A stretch of 64,000 nucleotides of DNA, taken from positions 1 to 64,000 of the forward strand of contig CAIXAE010000010.1 in assembly GCA_903917345.1 (NCBI GenBank). The letters run 5' to 3'. Below, piece by piece: positions 1 through 11,462 of the stretch. This stretch comes from an uncultured Methylococcaceae bacterium (GTDB lineage Bacteria > Pseudomonadota > Gammaproteobacteria > Methylococcales > Methylomonadaceae). Below the pieces are notes generated by a model, which had not been told where the DNA came from, made no database searches, and was given only the letters and a program-made list of their open reading frames with translations. Position 1 is the stretch's first letter; every line of letters starts with the position of its first letter. A program made the position numbers and the translations under genes.

Positions 1-1423
1 GATAGGGCTAAAGTAGCGCCTGTGCCAATCGTAGTTGAACCGGTGTTGGTGTTAATGCCTGACAAAGTCTCAGTACCACCCGTAACAGAAAGACTGCCAT
101 CTGTACCACTCAGCACACCACTATAGGTATCGCTGGCATTAGTTAGTGTTAAGGTTTTGCTACCTAAGTTGGTCGAACCTGCTCCGGATAATGTTTTTAA
201 AGAAGCGCCGCTAGTCGTGCTGGAAATATCTAAGCTACCCGCATTGTTTACACCACTGCTATTAGAAATAGAGCCGCTCCTGATAACGCTAAGCTAGAGC
301 CACTGCTAACAGTTGTGGGACCGGTGTAAGTATCGACAGCGGTTAAATTTAAAGTACCGCCACCTTGCACACCAACATCGCCTGGAGAGCCACCATCAGA
401 AATAACGCCTGACACCGTGGTAGTTGTTCCAGATGCCACGTTAAAAACAGGGTCACCTGACACCGTAATAGCATTGGCAATCGTGGTGGTTGCTGTTGTA
501 GATAAAGTCGCTGGGATAGTGCTTGAACCTACCAAAGCTAGGGTGCCTGTGCCTAAGGCAGCACCAGAGTTAATAATTAAGTTTGCGCCAGCATTAACTT
601 GCGTTCCACCCGTATAAGTGTTTACACCAGTAAAACTCACTGAACCTTGATTGGCCGTGCCAGTATTTTCAATAGAAATTTTACCTGATGTGGTCGCATC
701 AGAAAACACACCAGAGAAAGTAGAGGTATTACCGAATTGGTCAATGGTATTAGTCGCTGAATTGCTCAGTGTTAAATTCTCGGCGTAAGAACCAACCGCT
801 TCATTCATCTCTAAAGTACCGCCGTCAAAAGTTGGATTAACGGTTGTATTTAGGTCGCTAGCGAGGTAAGGAGAGCCAACTACAGTTATATCTGTCGACG
901 CAGGTGCAGAAGCCCACAAGAAGTTAGAAATAACCACGCTTGCGGCCCCAAATAAATTGTCCGTGGAGTAAATTTGAAAGCCGAACGTAGTTCCATTAGT
1001 AATGGTGTAGCTTTCAGTCCCTGATTGAGTTGCCGAACCATAAACTGAATTATTGAACCCACTGAACAAAGTGACTGAAGAGCCATTAATAAAATTAGGG
1101 TAGTCATAACTGGGTGCATCAAGTGTTGAATAGGACCAATTAAAACTGTAGGTTCCTGTATATCCCGCAGTAGCTGTGTAACTTGTTGTGCTAGGTGAAT
1201 TTGAGGTGGTATCTGGGCCCGTTATTGAAACATAAGAGGGTGCTCCAGAAGTATTTACGCTTCCGTTATGGCTACCCGAAGGTGAGCTGTTGGTTAATGT
1301 AAAGTTACTTGGAGCATAGGGTCCCGTAAAGCCGGTATCAGCTAGTAAAACCTTGCTTGAGAAGAGTATTGCTATGACAGAGGGGGGTATTAAGATGGGT
1401 ATAAAAGGCTTTTTAATTATCAA
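1..1423 (-). pseudogene. Autotransporter-type adhesin, frameshifted, 3' end outside window
   Basis: Reading from 1423 leftward there is an N-terminal signal peptide (basic MIIKK start, hydrophobic stretch to about residue 28), then a Ser/Thr/Asn/Gly-rich passenger. From about residue 260 it carries repeats of the passenger-associated transport type (for example FTGVNTYTGGTQVNAGA), typical of type V secreted beta-helix proteins. The open frame stops at 248 after 391 codons, but the same kind of repeat (SGSISNSSGVNNAG and onward) continues without a stop in another frame from about 278 to base 1. One base appears to be missing near 278-283, where LALSG should run into SGSIS. No homopolymer is present there to suggest slippage. 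The beta-barrel would lie beyond the window. A pseudogene is the simplest reading; an assembly error is possible. Confidence 0.75.
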
Positions 1424-1537
1424 TGATCTCTCACATTCAACTTTATCAAATATTTTATTGCAAATATTCCTATCAACTTAATAAAAAACTATCAAAAAAG
1501 CAATTAATATCTATAATTAAAAATTAATACTTGGATT

Positions 1538-2152
1538 TCAGTGGCAGTAATTTGTCGTGCTATTAATGATGATATTATAGTTTGTGGGCAATGTTGTCCT
1601 CATCCCATCCATTATTTTTAATGCCCCAGCACTATTTTCTGCCCCTTGACTGTTGTTAAGAGTAGCAATGGGAGTCATTCTATTTTGTGTAATAATGCGA
1701 TCGATTGTTCCAGTGTTCATCAAGGTTGTTATATGTCCTTGAGAATTGCCAAATTGCCCTGATATTGTCCCCGCGTTTGTGAAGTCAACAATTGCTCCGC
1801 CATTAATGAAGTTGCCTGCAGTTATTACCCCGTTAACCGTATTTGTAAAAGTGGTTATCGTCCCTGCATTGTAAATTCCCGCCCGCCCCCCAGTAATAGA
1901 ACCATTGTTTGTCAAGCTATCGATTGTAGAAAAGTTAAAGATGCCATAACCACTGCCACCCGTTTCAGAAATCACGCCATTATTATTGAGTGTCACGCAA
2001 GCCGCAATCGCATTACCCCGTTTAAATTGTTCATCTTTTACCTTAGCCAGCCCATATGTTTCTGTTTCTCGCAGGCACATATCTACCCAAATAGTGCCCA
2101 ATGCGATGCGATCAAGTAAAAACAAGACACCTACGTTGGTTTGCTGTGCCAA
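1538..2152 (-). pseudogene. Autotransporter passenger fragment
   Basis: The 204-codon frame holds short beta-helix style repeats (TLNNNGVISETGG, SLTNNGSITGG, NAGTITTFTNT, TNAGTISGQFG) from about residue 53 to 160. It ends with a segment like the close of such passengers (TNYNIIINSTTNY) and then stops abruptly. There is no signal peptide, and no autotransporter beta-barrel follows in any frame before the next gene. The first 50 residues do not resemble the repeats and may be unrelated sequence read through in frame. It lies just upstream of the first adhesin on the same strand, so both may derive from one decaying adhesin locus. A remnant is more likely than a functional protein. Confidence 0.55.
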
Positions 2153-2241
2153 ACACGACTATGCTAGAATCAAACGCTAGTTTAATGTCGCCAAAAAGCT
2201 ATCAAAATGTACATTTGATAGACTTACTTAAAGAGAACCCC

Positions 2242-2733
2242 ATGCCTGAATACGCTCTAACCTTAAAATCTGATTTAAAGCCCCTTTGGATGCTTCAAGG
2301 TTTATTACTGACTGCTTTATTAGTATCTAGTACTGCTTGCTTAAGCTATGCAGAGCAAATCAAAGACGTATTAGCGGATGATCAACGCGAATTAATCAGA
2401 ACCCTTCTGTATGTTGTCTCCATCATCACTTTTCCAATCACTAATTTAATCCGCTATATTCAATTAAGATTAAATCAGACCATGCCGTTTTCTGAGAGTG
2501 ATACTCGATCTGTCGCTAAAAAACGTTATGAATTAACAGTCACCGTTTCGATGCTGTTAATTATGACTGTCGGAGTTTATGGGGTTTTGATGTTTATATG
2601 GGGTGACAAACAAAACACGTTGTTTATCTTTACGGGATTATCGGCTTTAGGGTTATTTTTGTATCGCCCTAAACTACCCGAATATGAGGCACTTAATGAG
2701 GCGCTCGTGAGTAGAGCAGAAGCTAATCATTAG
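2242..2733 (+). CDS. Small membrane protein of unknown function
   Basis: About 163 residues with four predicted membrane segments: roughly residues 12-36, 58-78, 102-124 and 130-148. The frame is open further upstream to 2101, but that part runs antisense to the adhesin remnant. The ATG at 2242 (MPEYALTL) is preceded by AAAGAG and begins where the membrane-protein-like composition starts. I do not recognise the family. A strong bidirectional hairpin follows at 2761-2795, so it is probably a monocistronic unit. Confidence 0.6.
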   Translation: MPEYALTLKSDLKPLWMLQGLLLTALLVSSTACLSYAEQIKDVLADDQRELIRTLLYVVSIITFPITNLIRYIQLRLNQTMPFSESDTRSVAKKRYELTVTVSMLLIMTVGVYGVLMFIWGDKQNTLFIFTGLSALGLFLYRPKLPEYEALNEALVSRAEANH

Positions 2734-2760
2734 CTGTAGAAAGGCTATCTTGATATTACA

Positions 2761-2795
2761 AAAAAGGGCCACTCTCTGAGAGAGTGGCCCTTTTT
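2761..2795. terminator. Bidirectional terminator between the membrane protein gene and speD
   Basis: A perfect 11-bp stem (GGGCCACTCTC with GAGAGTGGCCC, loop TGA) is flanked by an A-run on the left and a T-run on the right. It can therefore end both the + strand membrane-protein transcript and the - strand osmC-speD transcript. Confidence 0.9.
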
Positions 2796-2819
2796 AAGGG
2801 GTATCACTTTGAATTACGA

Positions 2820-3635
2820 TTACTGTTCTTCGTCAGCGACTTTAATTTTTTTACGACGGTAATTATGGCCGTAAAAGATTTCCGCTACTTCTCTTTGCAA
2901 TTTCTTTTCAATCTCTGCTTTTTGATCGCCACTTAAATTACTCTCTTTAACAAAAAGATAATTTTCTAACTCAGTCTCTTTCAGCATCATTTTGGTATGA
3001 AAGATATTTTCTTGATACACATTCACGTCTATCATTTGATAGCTTTCTTGAGTATCTTTAGCAATATAATTCTGAATAGACGTAATATTGTGATCGATAT
3101 AATGTTTTTTACCGGAGATATCACGGGTAAAACCACGCACGCGATAATCCATAGTCACCACATCTGATTCAAAGCTATGAATCAAGTAATTAAGTGCTTT
3201 TAAGGGGGATATACGACCGCAAGTGGATACATCAATATCCGCACGGAAAGTACTAATGCCATTATCAGGATGACTTTCTGGATAGGTGTGTACCGTAATA
3301 TGACTTTTATCTAAATGAGCCAATACTGTTTCAGGCAAGGGACCAGGAGATTGACTGTTCATACTCGGCGGTGGAGGTGAGTCGCCTTCTGATATCAACA
3401 TGGTAACGCTGGCACCTTGAGGATCGTAATCTTGATGCGCAATATTTAAAATTTGTGCGCCAATAATGTCGGCCACATCTTTTAAAATCTGCGTTAATTT
3501 CTTAGCGTTATAAGCTTCGTCAATATATTCAATATAAGCTTGTTGTTGTTCTGCAGGTGCATAACAAATATCGTATATATTAAAACTCAGTGACTTTGTT
3601 AAATTGTTAAAGCCATGTAATTGCAACTTATTCAA
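2820..3635 (-). CDS. speD: S-adenosylmethionine decarboxylase proenzyme
   Basis: Makes decarboxylated S-adenosylmethionine, the aminopropyl donor for spermidine synthesis. The 271 residues match the long enterobacterial (class 1A) form rather than the short Bacillus/Thermotoga form. The self-cleavage site is visible as [13 protein letters not shown] with the pyruvoyl-forming serine at about residue 111, and the active-site cysteine lies in STCGRISPL at about 139. It starts 5 bp after the stop of the OsmC-family gene upstream, so the two are co-transcribed. aguB, a putrescine-forming gene, is divergent next door. No spermidine synthase gene (speE) is in the window. Confidence 0.95.
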   Translation of the reverse strand: MNKLQLHGFNNLTKSLSFNIYDICYAPAEQQQAYIEYIDEAYNAKKLTQILKDVADIIGAQILNIAHQDYDPQGASVTMLISEGDSPPPPSMNSQSPGPLPETVLAHLDKSHITVHTYPESHPDNGISTFRADIDVSTCGRISPLKALNYLIHSFESDVVTMDYRVRGFTRDISGKKHYIDHNITSIQNYIAKDTQESYQMIDVNVYQENIFHTKMMLKETELENYLFVKESNLSGDQKAEIEKKLQREVAEIFYGHNYRRKKIKVADEEQ

Positions 3636-3640
3636 ATCTT

Positions 3641-4060
3641 TTAAACCTCGATAACTTCAAAATCATGGGTAATTTCTACCCCTGCATTTCCTAGCATAAT
3701 GGAAGCAGAGCAATACTTCTCTGCCGACAATTTCACTGCCCTTTCAACCGTGGCAGGATTTAAATCTTTACCACTTACGATAAAATGTAAATGAATTTTA
3801 CTAAAAACACTGGGGACTGCATCAACACGTTCTGCGGTAAGTTCCGCGACACAATTTACAATATGGTTACGACCTTTTTGTAGAATTTGTACTACATCGA
3901 ATGATGAGCATCCACCTACGCCTAAAAGCAACATTTCCATGGGTCGCATGCCAATATTACGACCACCATGATCCGGTGGACCGTCCATCACAACGGCATG
4001 ACCACTGCCCGTTTCGCCGACAAACATCACACCATCAACCCACTTGATCGTAGCTTGCAT
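3641..4060 (-). CDS. OsmC family peroxidase-like protein (YhfA group)
   Basis: 139 residues with the OsmC fold. The two conserved cysteines lie in [13 protein letters not shown] and [11 protein letters not shown], the pair that reduces organic hydroperoxides in OsmC and Ohr proteins. Length and the N-terminal [12 protein letters not shown] region resemble the YhfA branch, whose substrate is not settled. It is first in a two-gene minus-strand unit with speD, a pairing often seen in gammaproteobacteria. Confidence 0.85.
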   Translation of the reverse strand: MQATIKWVDGVMFVGETGSGHAVVMDGPPDHGGRNIGMRPMEMLLLGVGGCSSFDVVQILQKGRNHIVNCVAELTAERVDAVPSVFSKIHLHFIVSGKDLNPATVERAVKLSAEKYCSASIMLGNAGVEITHDFEVIEV

Positions 4061-4255
4061 TTTACCCCCAGTTAAAATGAGGCATAGAGTAGCATATAAT
4101 TGTAGTTAGACGAATTTTCAAACTCATTTTTTTTTAATCTACTCCTAAAGACCACAAAGTCTTAATAACTTCAGAACATTCAAGCACCTTAGCAAGACGT
4201 GCAATTTTAAAAATAGTTTATAATTCTCCGCATCGAAACACTTATTGACTGGATT

Positions 4256-5140
4256 ATGAAATCACCTTTAATCGTTACTGCTGTTCAACAACCTTGTAAT
4301 GCTGACAGACAAACAAACTTAGATTTTTCTATCGCACAAATACGTGCTGCAGCGGCTCTTAATGCAGATTTAGTGGTATTGCCTGAGTTACATTTAGGGC
4401 CTTATTTTTGTCAAAATGAAGATCACCATACTTTCGATCTTGCTCAGCCCATTCCGGGACCCACGACAGACATCCTTTCAGAAGTGGCTAAAGAATCAAA
4501 AATAGTCATCGTTTCTACTATTTTTGAAGAAAGAGCCCCAGGCTTATATCACAACACCGCTGTCGTCTTTGATAAGGATGGTAGTATGGCAGGCAAATAT
4601 CGCAAGATGCATATCCCTGATGACCCTGGTTTTTATGAGAAGTATTACTTCACCCCGGGTGATTTGGGTTTTACCCCCATAGAAACCAGCATAGGTAAAC
4701 TGGGCGTATTAATTTGCTGGGATCAATGGTATCCAGAAGCGGCTAGATTAATGGCCTTAGCGGGTGCAGAAATTTTAATTTATCCGACTGCCATAGGCTG
4801 GGATGCGGAAGACACCTCTGAAGAACAACAACGCCAACTAAACGCATGGATTACTATCCAACGCGCTCATGCGGTGGCAAATGGTATTCCAGTTATCTCT
4901 TGTAATCGTATTGGTTTTGAAAAAGCGCCAGATTCAGACGCCGGCATTCAGTTTTGGGGCAATAGTTTTATTGCTGGCCCGCAAGGCGATTTTATCGAAC
5001 AAGCCGATGCAACAGAAAACAAATTATTAGTTGCGACGCTGGATAGTGCCAGATCAGAACGCGTTAGAAGGATATGGCCATTTTTACGTGACCGAAGAAT
5101 TGACGCTTTTGGCGACTTAACTAAACGTTTTATTGATTAA
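4256..5140 (+). CDS. aguB: N-carbamoylputrescine amidase
   Basis: Hydrolyses N-carbamoylputrescine to putrescine, CO2 and ammonia, the last step of the agmatine route. It is a nitrilase-superfamily protein of 294 residues with the Glu-Lys-Cys triad in LPELHLG (about residue 44), YRKMHIPDD (about 117) and LICWDQWYPE (about 154). The IPDDPGFYEKYYF stretch is characteristic of the AguB group. It is divergent from osmC-speD, so putrescine supply and the aminopropyl donor are encoded side by side. The usual partner aguA (agmatine deiminase) is not in the window. Confidence 0.93.
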   Translation: MKSPLIVTAVQQPCNADRQTNLDFSIAQIRAAAALNADLVVLPELHLGPYFCQNEDHHTFDLAQPIPGPTTDILSEVAKESKIVIVSTIFEERAPGLYHNTAVVFDKDGSMAGKYRKMHIPDDPGFYEKYYFTPGDLGFTPIETSIGKLGVLICWDQWYPEAARLMALAGAEILIYPTAIGWDAEDTSEEQQRQLNAWITIQRAHAVANGIPVISCNRIGFEKAPDSDAGIQFWGNSFIAGPQGDFIEQADATENKLLVATLDSARSERVRRIWPFLRDRRIDAFGDLTKRFID

Positions 5141-5154
5141 AAAATTTTAGGTAT

Positions 5155-5186
5155 AAAAAAAGCCTCATCATTGATGAGGCTTTTTT
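5155..5186. terminator. Bidirectional terminator after aguB
   Basis: A 9-bp perfect stem (GCCTCATCA with TGATGAGGC, one-base nominal loop) sits between A6 and T6 runs. It separates aguB from the convergent DUF2914 gene. Confidence 0.9.
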
Positions 5187-5215
5187 GTGGCACTTAAACT
5201 AAATGAACAGCACTT

Positions 5216-5863
5216 TTATTCGTAAATGACTTGAAAAGGAATTTGAGTAATCAAATGACCTTTTTCATCCACGACACGTACTACCCAATGATTTTTAATA
5301 TTATCGTTTAAATACTGACGACTCGTAATACGCCAGTTATCACCTGAGATATTCACTTTCTTACGGGTAATCAACTCGCCTTCTAGCAACCATTCGTGAT
5401 AAACCGTTTTACCTTTCAGATTATTCAATTCAGAAAAATAGAAGACTGAAACAGGTTTAGTTTTACTTACATGTAAAGGTGACGTAACAGGTGCTTGAGG
5501 CTCACTGTCTTTAATATTAAAAGTCAGCATTGACCTTAATACTATTTTAGAGGTATCGCCCACTTTAGTTACTGACTCTGAAACCTTTGAAACCGGCTTT
5601 TCACTTCCCTTTACAACCTTAGTCTCAATAGTTGCTGATTTTTCGATAACGATTGGCTGTTCAATTGTTATCGTCTGTTCAGTAGATTCATCATCACCCG
5701 AAAACACGAATAACAATAAAAGTAAGACAACTAATACCCCTCCTGCAGCGATGCCTATCTTCTTAAAATCCCATTGATCAACAAGCTTAGGATGAGCGAC
5801 ACTCCCTTTCGTGCCCGTAGTAGGATATTTAACTTTAATAACAATGTTTTTTCTATCTTCCAT
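5216..5863 (-). CDS. DUF2914 domain protein, single-pass membrane
   Basis: 215 residues. A short basic cytoplasmic N-terminus (1-35) is followed by one hydrophobic helix (about 36-54), a Thr/Lys/Val-rich linker (60-110) and a C-terminal domain from about 108. That domain matches the DUF2914 pattern: VFYFSELNNLKGKTVYHEW, then RKKVNISGDNWRI, then WVVRVVDEKGHLI. The domain probably lies in the periplasm. Its function is unknown; such domains are common in marine and methanotrophic gammaproteobacteria, which is family knowledge rather than something shown here. It is a single-gene unit. Confidence 0.75.
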   Translation of the reverse strand: MEDRKNIVIKVKYPTTGTKGSVAHPKLVDQWDFKKIGIAAGGVLVVLLLLLFVFSGDDESTEQTITIEQPIVIEKSATIETKVVKGSEKPVSKVSESVTKVGDTSKIVLRSMLTFNIKDSEPQAPVTSPLHVSKTKPVSVFYFSELNNLKGKTVYHEWLLEGELITRKKVNISGDNWRITSRQYLNDNIKNHWVVRVVDEKGHLITQIPFQVIYE

Positions 5864-6012
5864 AGTATGACCTAGTCAAATGTCGAAATTAAAAGAGGGG
5901 TAATTTTGAACTGCTATTAGCTATACAATTAGCTTAAAGCGGTGGCAATCCTTTGCCACATTAATGCCTTGATATTCTAGCTTAGAACAGCCAGAGAACA
6001 AACCTTAAAACA

Positions 6013-7920
<1,908 letters not shown>

Positions 7921-7926
7921 TTAGGG

Positions 7927-8020
7927 CTTTCCTACGCCGGTATTAACCAGGGTCAGGTTCAAAGGGTTTCTCTCAGCCTTATTCCTACAATTAACAAGGA
8001 AATAAAGCACCCCTAGCCTT
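7927..8020 (-). promoter_or_regulatory. TPP riboswitch (THI element) upstream of thiC
   Basis: Read on the minus strand this leader contains the hallmark segments in order: GGGGTGC, then GCTGAGAGAAACCCTTTGAA, then CCTGACCCTGGTTAATACC and GGCGTAGGAAAG. These are the conserved pyrimidine- and pyrophosphate-sensing helices of the thi-box. It ends about 45 nt before the thiC ATG, a distance consistent with translational control by sequestering the ribosome binding site. Confidence 0.93.
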
Positions 8021-8189
8021 TACGGATGTTGTGCTAAGTTAAAGGATAATGGTCTAGATTGCAAGTTTTGAGCTGAGTATTACGCAGCAATAGTGCATTA
8101 ATTCTTTAATATTTTTTATTCAACAGGTATTGTCTATTACACATTAACGTTAAAATACCCAACTTTTTTAATATATCAGATGGTTGCCT

Positions 8190-8921
8190 ATGAAAATCTC
8201 CGTTGTTGTTCCAGTTCACAATGAGGCAGAAAATATTGTCCCGCTCATTACTGAGATTGTTCAAGCGATGAAAGGCGCCGCTGCTTATGAAGTCATCTAT
8301 GTTAACGATGGCAGTCAAGACGAAACCGCCACGGTATTAAACCAAGCTTTACTGGACTTTCCGACCTTAAGAGTCATTAATCACGATCAGAGTTGCGGCC
8401 AAAGCACTGCCGTACATACTGGTATAAAACACGCTATTTACCCTTGGATAGCGACCTTAGATGGGGATGGCCAGAATGATCCTGCAGACATCCCGCATCT
8501 GTATGATGTACTACTTAAAGAACGAAAAAACTGCCCTAAGCTGGCGATGGTAGCGGGCTGGCGCAACAAACGCCATGATACCGGCTGGCGCATTTTCTCC
8601 TCTAAATTTGCTAATGGTATTCGTGCTAAGTTATTGGGGGATGACACTCCAGACACCGGTTGCGGCTTAAAAGTATTTTCAAGAGAAAGTTTCCTTGAGT
8701 TACCTTACTTTAACCATATGCACCGTTTTTTACCTGCGTTAATCTTAAGAGCCGGTGGCGAAGTGATTTCTGAACCCGTTAATCACAGATCAAGAACAAA
8801 TGGAGTTTCTAACTATGGCACTTTAGATAGACTCTGGGCAGGTATTACGGATATTGCGGGAGTTATCTGGTTACAGAAACGTGCAAAACGGCCCGTTGTT
8901 GAAGAAATAAAACGGAAGTAA
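8190..8921 (+). CDS. Family 2 glycosyltransferase, dolichol-phosphate-mannose-synthase-like
   Basis: 243 residues. The GT-A fold begins at the start (ISVVVPVHNEAENI), followed by IYVNDGSQDET and the metal-binding motif LDGDGQNDP. The IFSSKFANGIRAKLLG and DTGCGLKVF segments are typical of the DPM1/ArnC-like group that transfers sugar to a polyprenyl phosphate. No C-terminal membrane helices are present, so it acts at the membrane surface. The ATG at 8190 is preferred over the TTG two codons upstream. It converges on galU with a shared terminator; donor and acceptor are not deducible. Confidence 0.8.
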   Translation: MKISVVVPVHNEAENIVPLITEIVQAMKGAAAYEVIYVNDGSQDETATVLNQALLDFPTLRVINHDQSCGQSTAVHTGIKHAIYPWIATLDGDGQNDPADIPHLYDVLLKERKNCPKLAMVAGWRNKRHDTGWRIFSSKFANGIRAKLLGDDTPDTGCGLKVFSRESFLELPYFNHMHRFLPALILRAGGEVISEPVNHRSRTNGVSNYGTLDRLWAGITDIAGVIWLQKRAKRPVVEEIKRK

Positions 8922-8927
8922 ACAAAG

Positions 8928-8969
8928 AAAATGATCAGGGTAAAGTAGAACTTCACCCTGATCATTTTT
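8928..8969. terminator. Bidirectional terminator between the glycosyltransferase gene and galU
   Basis: An 11-bp stem (ATGATCAGGGT with ACCCTGATCAT) is flanked by A- and T-runs, with a 13-nt loop. It serves the convergent genes on both strands. Confidence 0.85.
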
Positions 8970-8982
8970 AACTAAAACTGAA

Positions 8983-9864
8983 CTAGAATTTACTGACCAA
9001 GTCTTTAAGATACGCTTTAAAATTATCTTTTAATTCCGTATTTAATAAGGCTAATTCCACGTTAGCCACTAAAAAGCCTAATTTAGCACCGCAATCATAA
9101 CGTTTACCTTCAAATTCATAGGCTAAAACATCTTCATCTTTCATTAAATCAGCGATTGCATCCGTTAACTGAATTTCACCACCGGCACCACGACCCGTGT
9201 TTTTAATTTTATCAAAGATAGCCGGGGTTAAAATATAACGCCCTACTACGGCTAAGTTTGAAGGTGCAACTTCTGGTTTTGGCTTTTCTACAATCACATC
9301 AATTTTTGCGTATTTTTCAGACGTTTCAGGTGTTTTAACAATACCATAACTGCCTGTGTCAGCAGGGTTAACACGCTCTACACCTAATATTGAAGTTTGT
9401 TTTTCTGCAAACAACTCTACCATTTGCGACATACAACCACGCGTACCGTCTTCAACCATATCATCTGGAAGAATCACTGCAAAAGGCTCATCACCAATAA
9501 CCGGTCTGGCGCAATTAACCGCATGACCCAAACCCAGCGCTTCTGCTTGTCTGATAAATACAAAAGACACATTAGGGGGCACGATACCTTTAAGAATAGC
9601 TAGTAATTCTGTTTTATTTTTTGCTTCTAATTCACTTTCCAACTCATGAGCTTTATCAAAGTGATCGATAATCACGTTTTTGCTACGTGAAGTAATAAAG
9701 ATCATGGTATCAATACCAGCAGCCACGGCTTCTTCTACAGCGTATTGAATTAAAGGTTTATCAACTACAGGCAACATTTCCTTAGCAATCGCTTTAGTAG
9801 CAGGCAAAAACCGAGTGCCTAAGCCCGCTACTGGAAAAACCGCTTTTGTAACTTTTTGACTCAT
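8983..9864 (-). CDS. galU: UTP--glucose-1-phosphate uridylyltransferase
   Basis: Forms UDP-glucose for lipopolysaccharide, exopolysaccharide and trehalose synthesis. The 293 residues carry the nucleotidyltransferase signature GLGTRFLPATKAIAKEM at about residues 14-30, the VEKP motif, and GGEIQLTDA near the C-terminus. It lies 36 bp downstream of manC on the same strand, so the two sugar-nucleotide genes probably form one transcript. The organism therefore makes UDP-glucose and GDP-mannose together, consistent with a mannose- and glucose-containing envelope polysaccharide. Confidence 0.96.
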   Translation of the reverse strand: MSQKVTKAVFPVAGLGTRFLPATKAIAKEMLPVVDKPLIQYAVEEAVAAGIDTMIFITSRSKNVIIDHFDKAHELESELEAKNKTELLAILKGIVPPNVSFVFIRQAEALGLGHAVNCARPVIGDEPFAVILPDDMVEDGTRGCMSQMVELFAEKQTSILGVERVNPADTGSYGIVKTPETSEKYAKIDVIVEKPKPEVAPSNLAVVGRYILTPAIFDKIKNTGRGAGGEIQLTDAIADLMKDEDVLAYEFEGKRYDCGAKLGFLVANVELALLNTELKDNFKAYLKDLVSKF

Positions 9865-9900
9865 CGTATTTCCTTGTGTAAATAATTATTTTGATTAGAC

Positions 9901-11301
9901 TCAAACGCGTCCGTATTGATCATTAAGGCGAATAATATCATCTTCACCCAAATAACTGCCAGATTGCACCTCTACAATTTCTAATGGAATAACACCAGGG
10001 TTTTCTAAACAGTGCACGACACCTAAAGGGATATAGGTCGATTCATTCTCAGAAATTAAAATCTGCTCATCGCCTTTGGTAATTAATGCTGTCCCTTTAA
10101 CCACGACCCAATGCTCAGCACGATGATGATGTTTTTGTAACGATAGCTTTGCTCCGGGCTTAACTACAATACGTTTAGTTTGATGACGCTCACCCGTATC
10201 CACTAAATCATAATGCCCCCAAGGTCGGTAAGCCTTACGATGAATATCAGCCTCAACTCGACCTTGCGCTTTTAATTGATCAACAATTTCTTTTACGTCT
10301 TGGACTCTATCCTTAGCTGCGACCATGATAGCATCATCTGTTTCTACCACAATCACATCGCTGAGACCGACAACTGTCACCAATTTACTGTGCGCATGAA
10401 TAAAAGAATTACGGGTATCAACAGTAAACACATCGCCCATAATGGCATTACCGGATGCATCTTTCTCTGTTACATCCCATAAAGCCGACCAAGAACCGAC
10501 ATCATTCCATGCGGCATCCATAGGAATAACGACCGCTTTATCTGTTTTCTCCATGACTGCATAATCAATAGAGTCAGAGGGGCATGAGGCAAATATTTCT
10601 TTATCTAGACGCACAAAATCCATGTCAATTTGTGCAGACTTAAGCGCTTGCTGGCAAGTATCCAACATGGCAGGATTGAATTTTTGCAATTCACTTAAAA
10701 AGCAACTAGCTTTAAAGGCAAACATACCACTATTCCAATAATAGTCGCCTGTTCTTAAATAAGACTCAGCTGTTTCCAAATTGGGTTTTTCCACAAATGA
10801 AGCCACTTTATAGGCGGGACCCACATTCTCAGTAGAACGCTTAATATAACCATAGCCCGTTTCAGGCTCAGTTGGCACAATGCCAAATGTCACTAAAAAC
10901 CCTTGTTCTGCTAAATCTTTTGCTTGGCTTACTGCGTGTTGAAAAGCAGCGACATCTTCTATTACATGATCAGCAGGTAATATCAGTAACACATCATCTT
11001 CTGATGCTGCCGTTAAAGCGGCTAAAGCCACTGCAGGGGCTGTATTTCTGCCTAAAGGCTCCAAAATAATAGCATTAGGCGTAATATCAATTTCTCTCAA
11101 TTGCTCCGCCATCATAAAGCGATGATCTTCATTACAAACCGCAATCGGCGCTTTTAAGCCTGCAATACCTGACAGTCTTAATAAGGTTTCTTGAATCATG
11201 GTGTGATTTGAAACGAGTGGTAAAAATTGCTTGGGATAATGTCTACGAGAAAGTGGCCACAAACGTGTTCCTGAGCCACCCGATAAAATAACGGGGATCA
11301 T
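9901..11301 (-). CDS. manC: Mannose-1-phosphate guanylyltransferase / mannose-6-phosphate isomerase
   Basis: Bifunctional type II PMI-GMP protein of 466 residues (the AlgA/XanB/ManC family). The N-terminal nucleotidyltransferase has LSGGSGTRLWPLSRR and the YPKQFLPL lysine motif. The C-terminal cupin isomerase domain (from about residue 350) has RPWGHYD and QKHHHRAEHWVVV with the metal-binding histidines. It supplies GDP-mannose and is first gene of a unit with galU. It could equally be named algA; no alginate cluster is present here. Confidence 0.93.
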   Translation of the reverse strand: MIPVILSGGSGTRLWPLSRRHYPKQFLPLVSNHTMIQETLLRLSGIAGLKAPIAVCNEDHRFMMAEQLREIDITPNAIILEPLGRNTAPAVALAALTAASEDDVLLILPADHVIEDVAAFQHAVSQAKDLAEQGFLVTFGIVPTEPETGYGYIKRSTENVGPAYKVASFVEKPNLETAESYLRTGDYYWNSGMFAFKASCFLSELQKFNPAMLDTCQQALKSAQIDMDFVRLDKEIFASCPSDSIDYAVMEKTDKAVVIPMDAAWNDVGSWSALWDVTEKDASGNAIMGDVFTVDTRNSFIHAHSKLVTVVGLSDVIVVETDDAIMVAAKDRVQDVKEIVDQLKAQGRVEADIHRKAYRPWGHYDLVDTGERHQTKRIVVKPGAKLSLQKHHHRAEHWVVVKGTALITKGDEQILISENESTYIPLGVVHCLENPGVIPLEIVEVQSGSYLGEDDIIRLNDQYGRV

Positions 11302-11462
11302 AAGTTTTCCTTAAAGGGATTTATGCAATTTAAATTTTGCATATATTATCATTTTAAACAGTGCAATTATTATCATTTATACATGACATAAACGCTCCCC
11401 ACCCCCACTAAGAGCGCTAAACAACAAAACAGCATAAGGAGAATTTCTGTATTGCATGTAAA

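Noticed and set aside
417-617. Open frame on the + strand (66 codons, Val/Ala/Pro-rich)
   Set aside because: It is the antisense shadow of the repetitive adhesin sequence.
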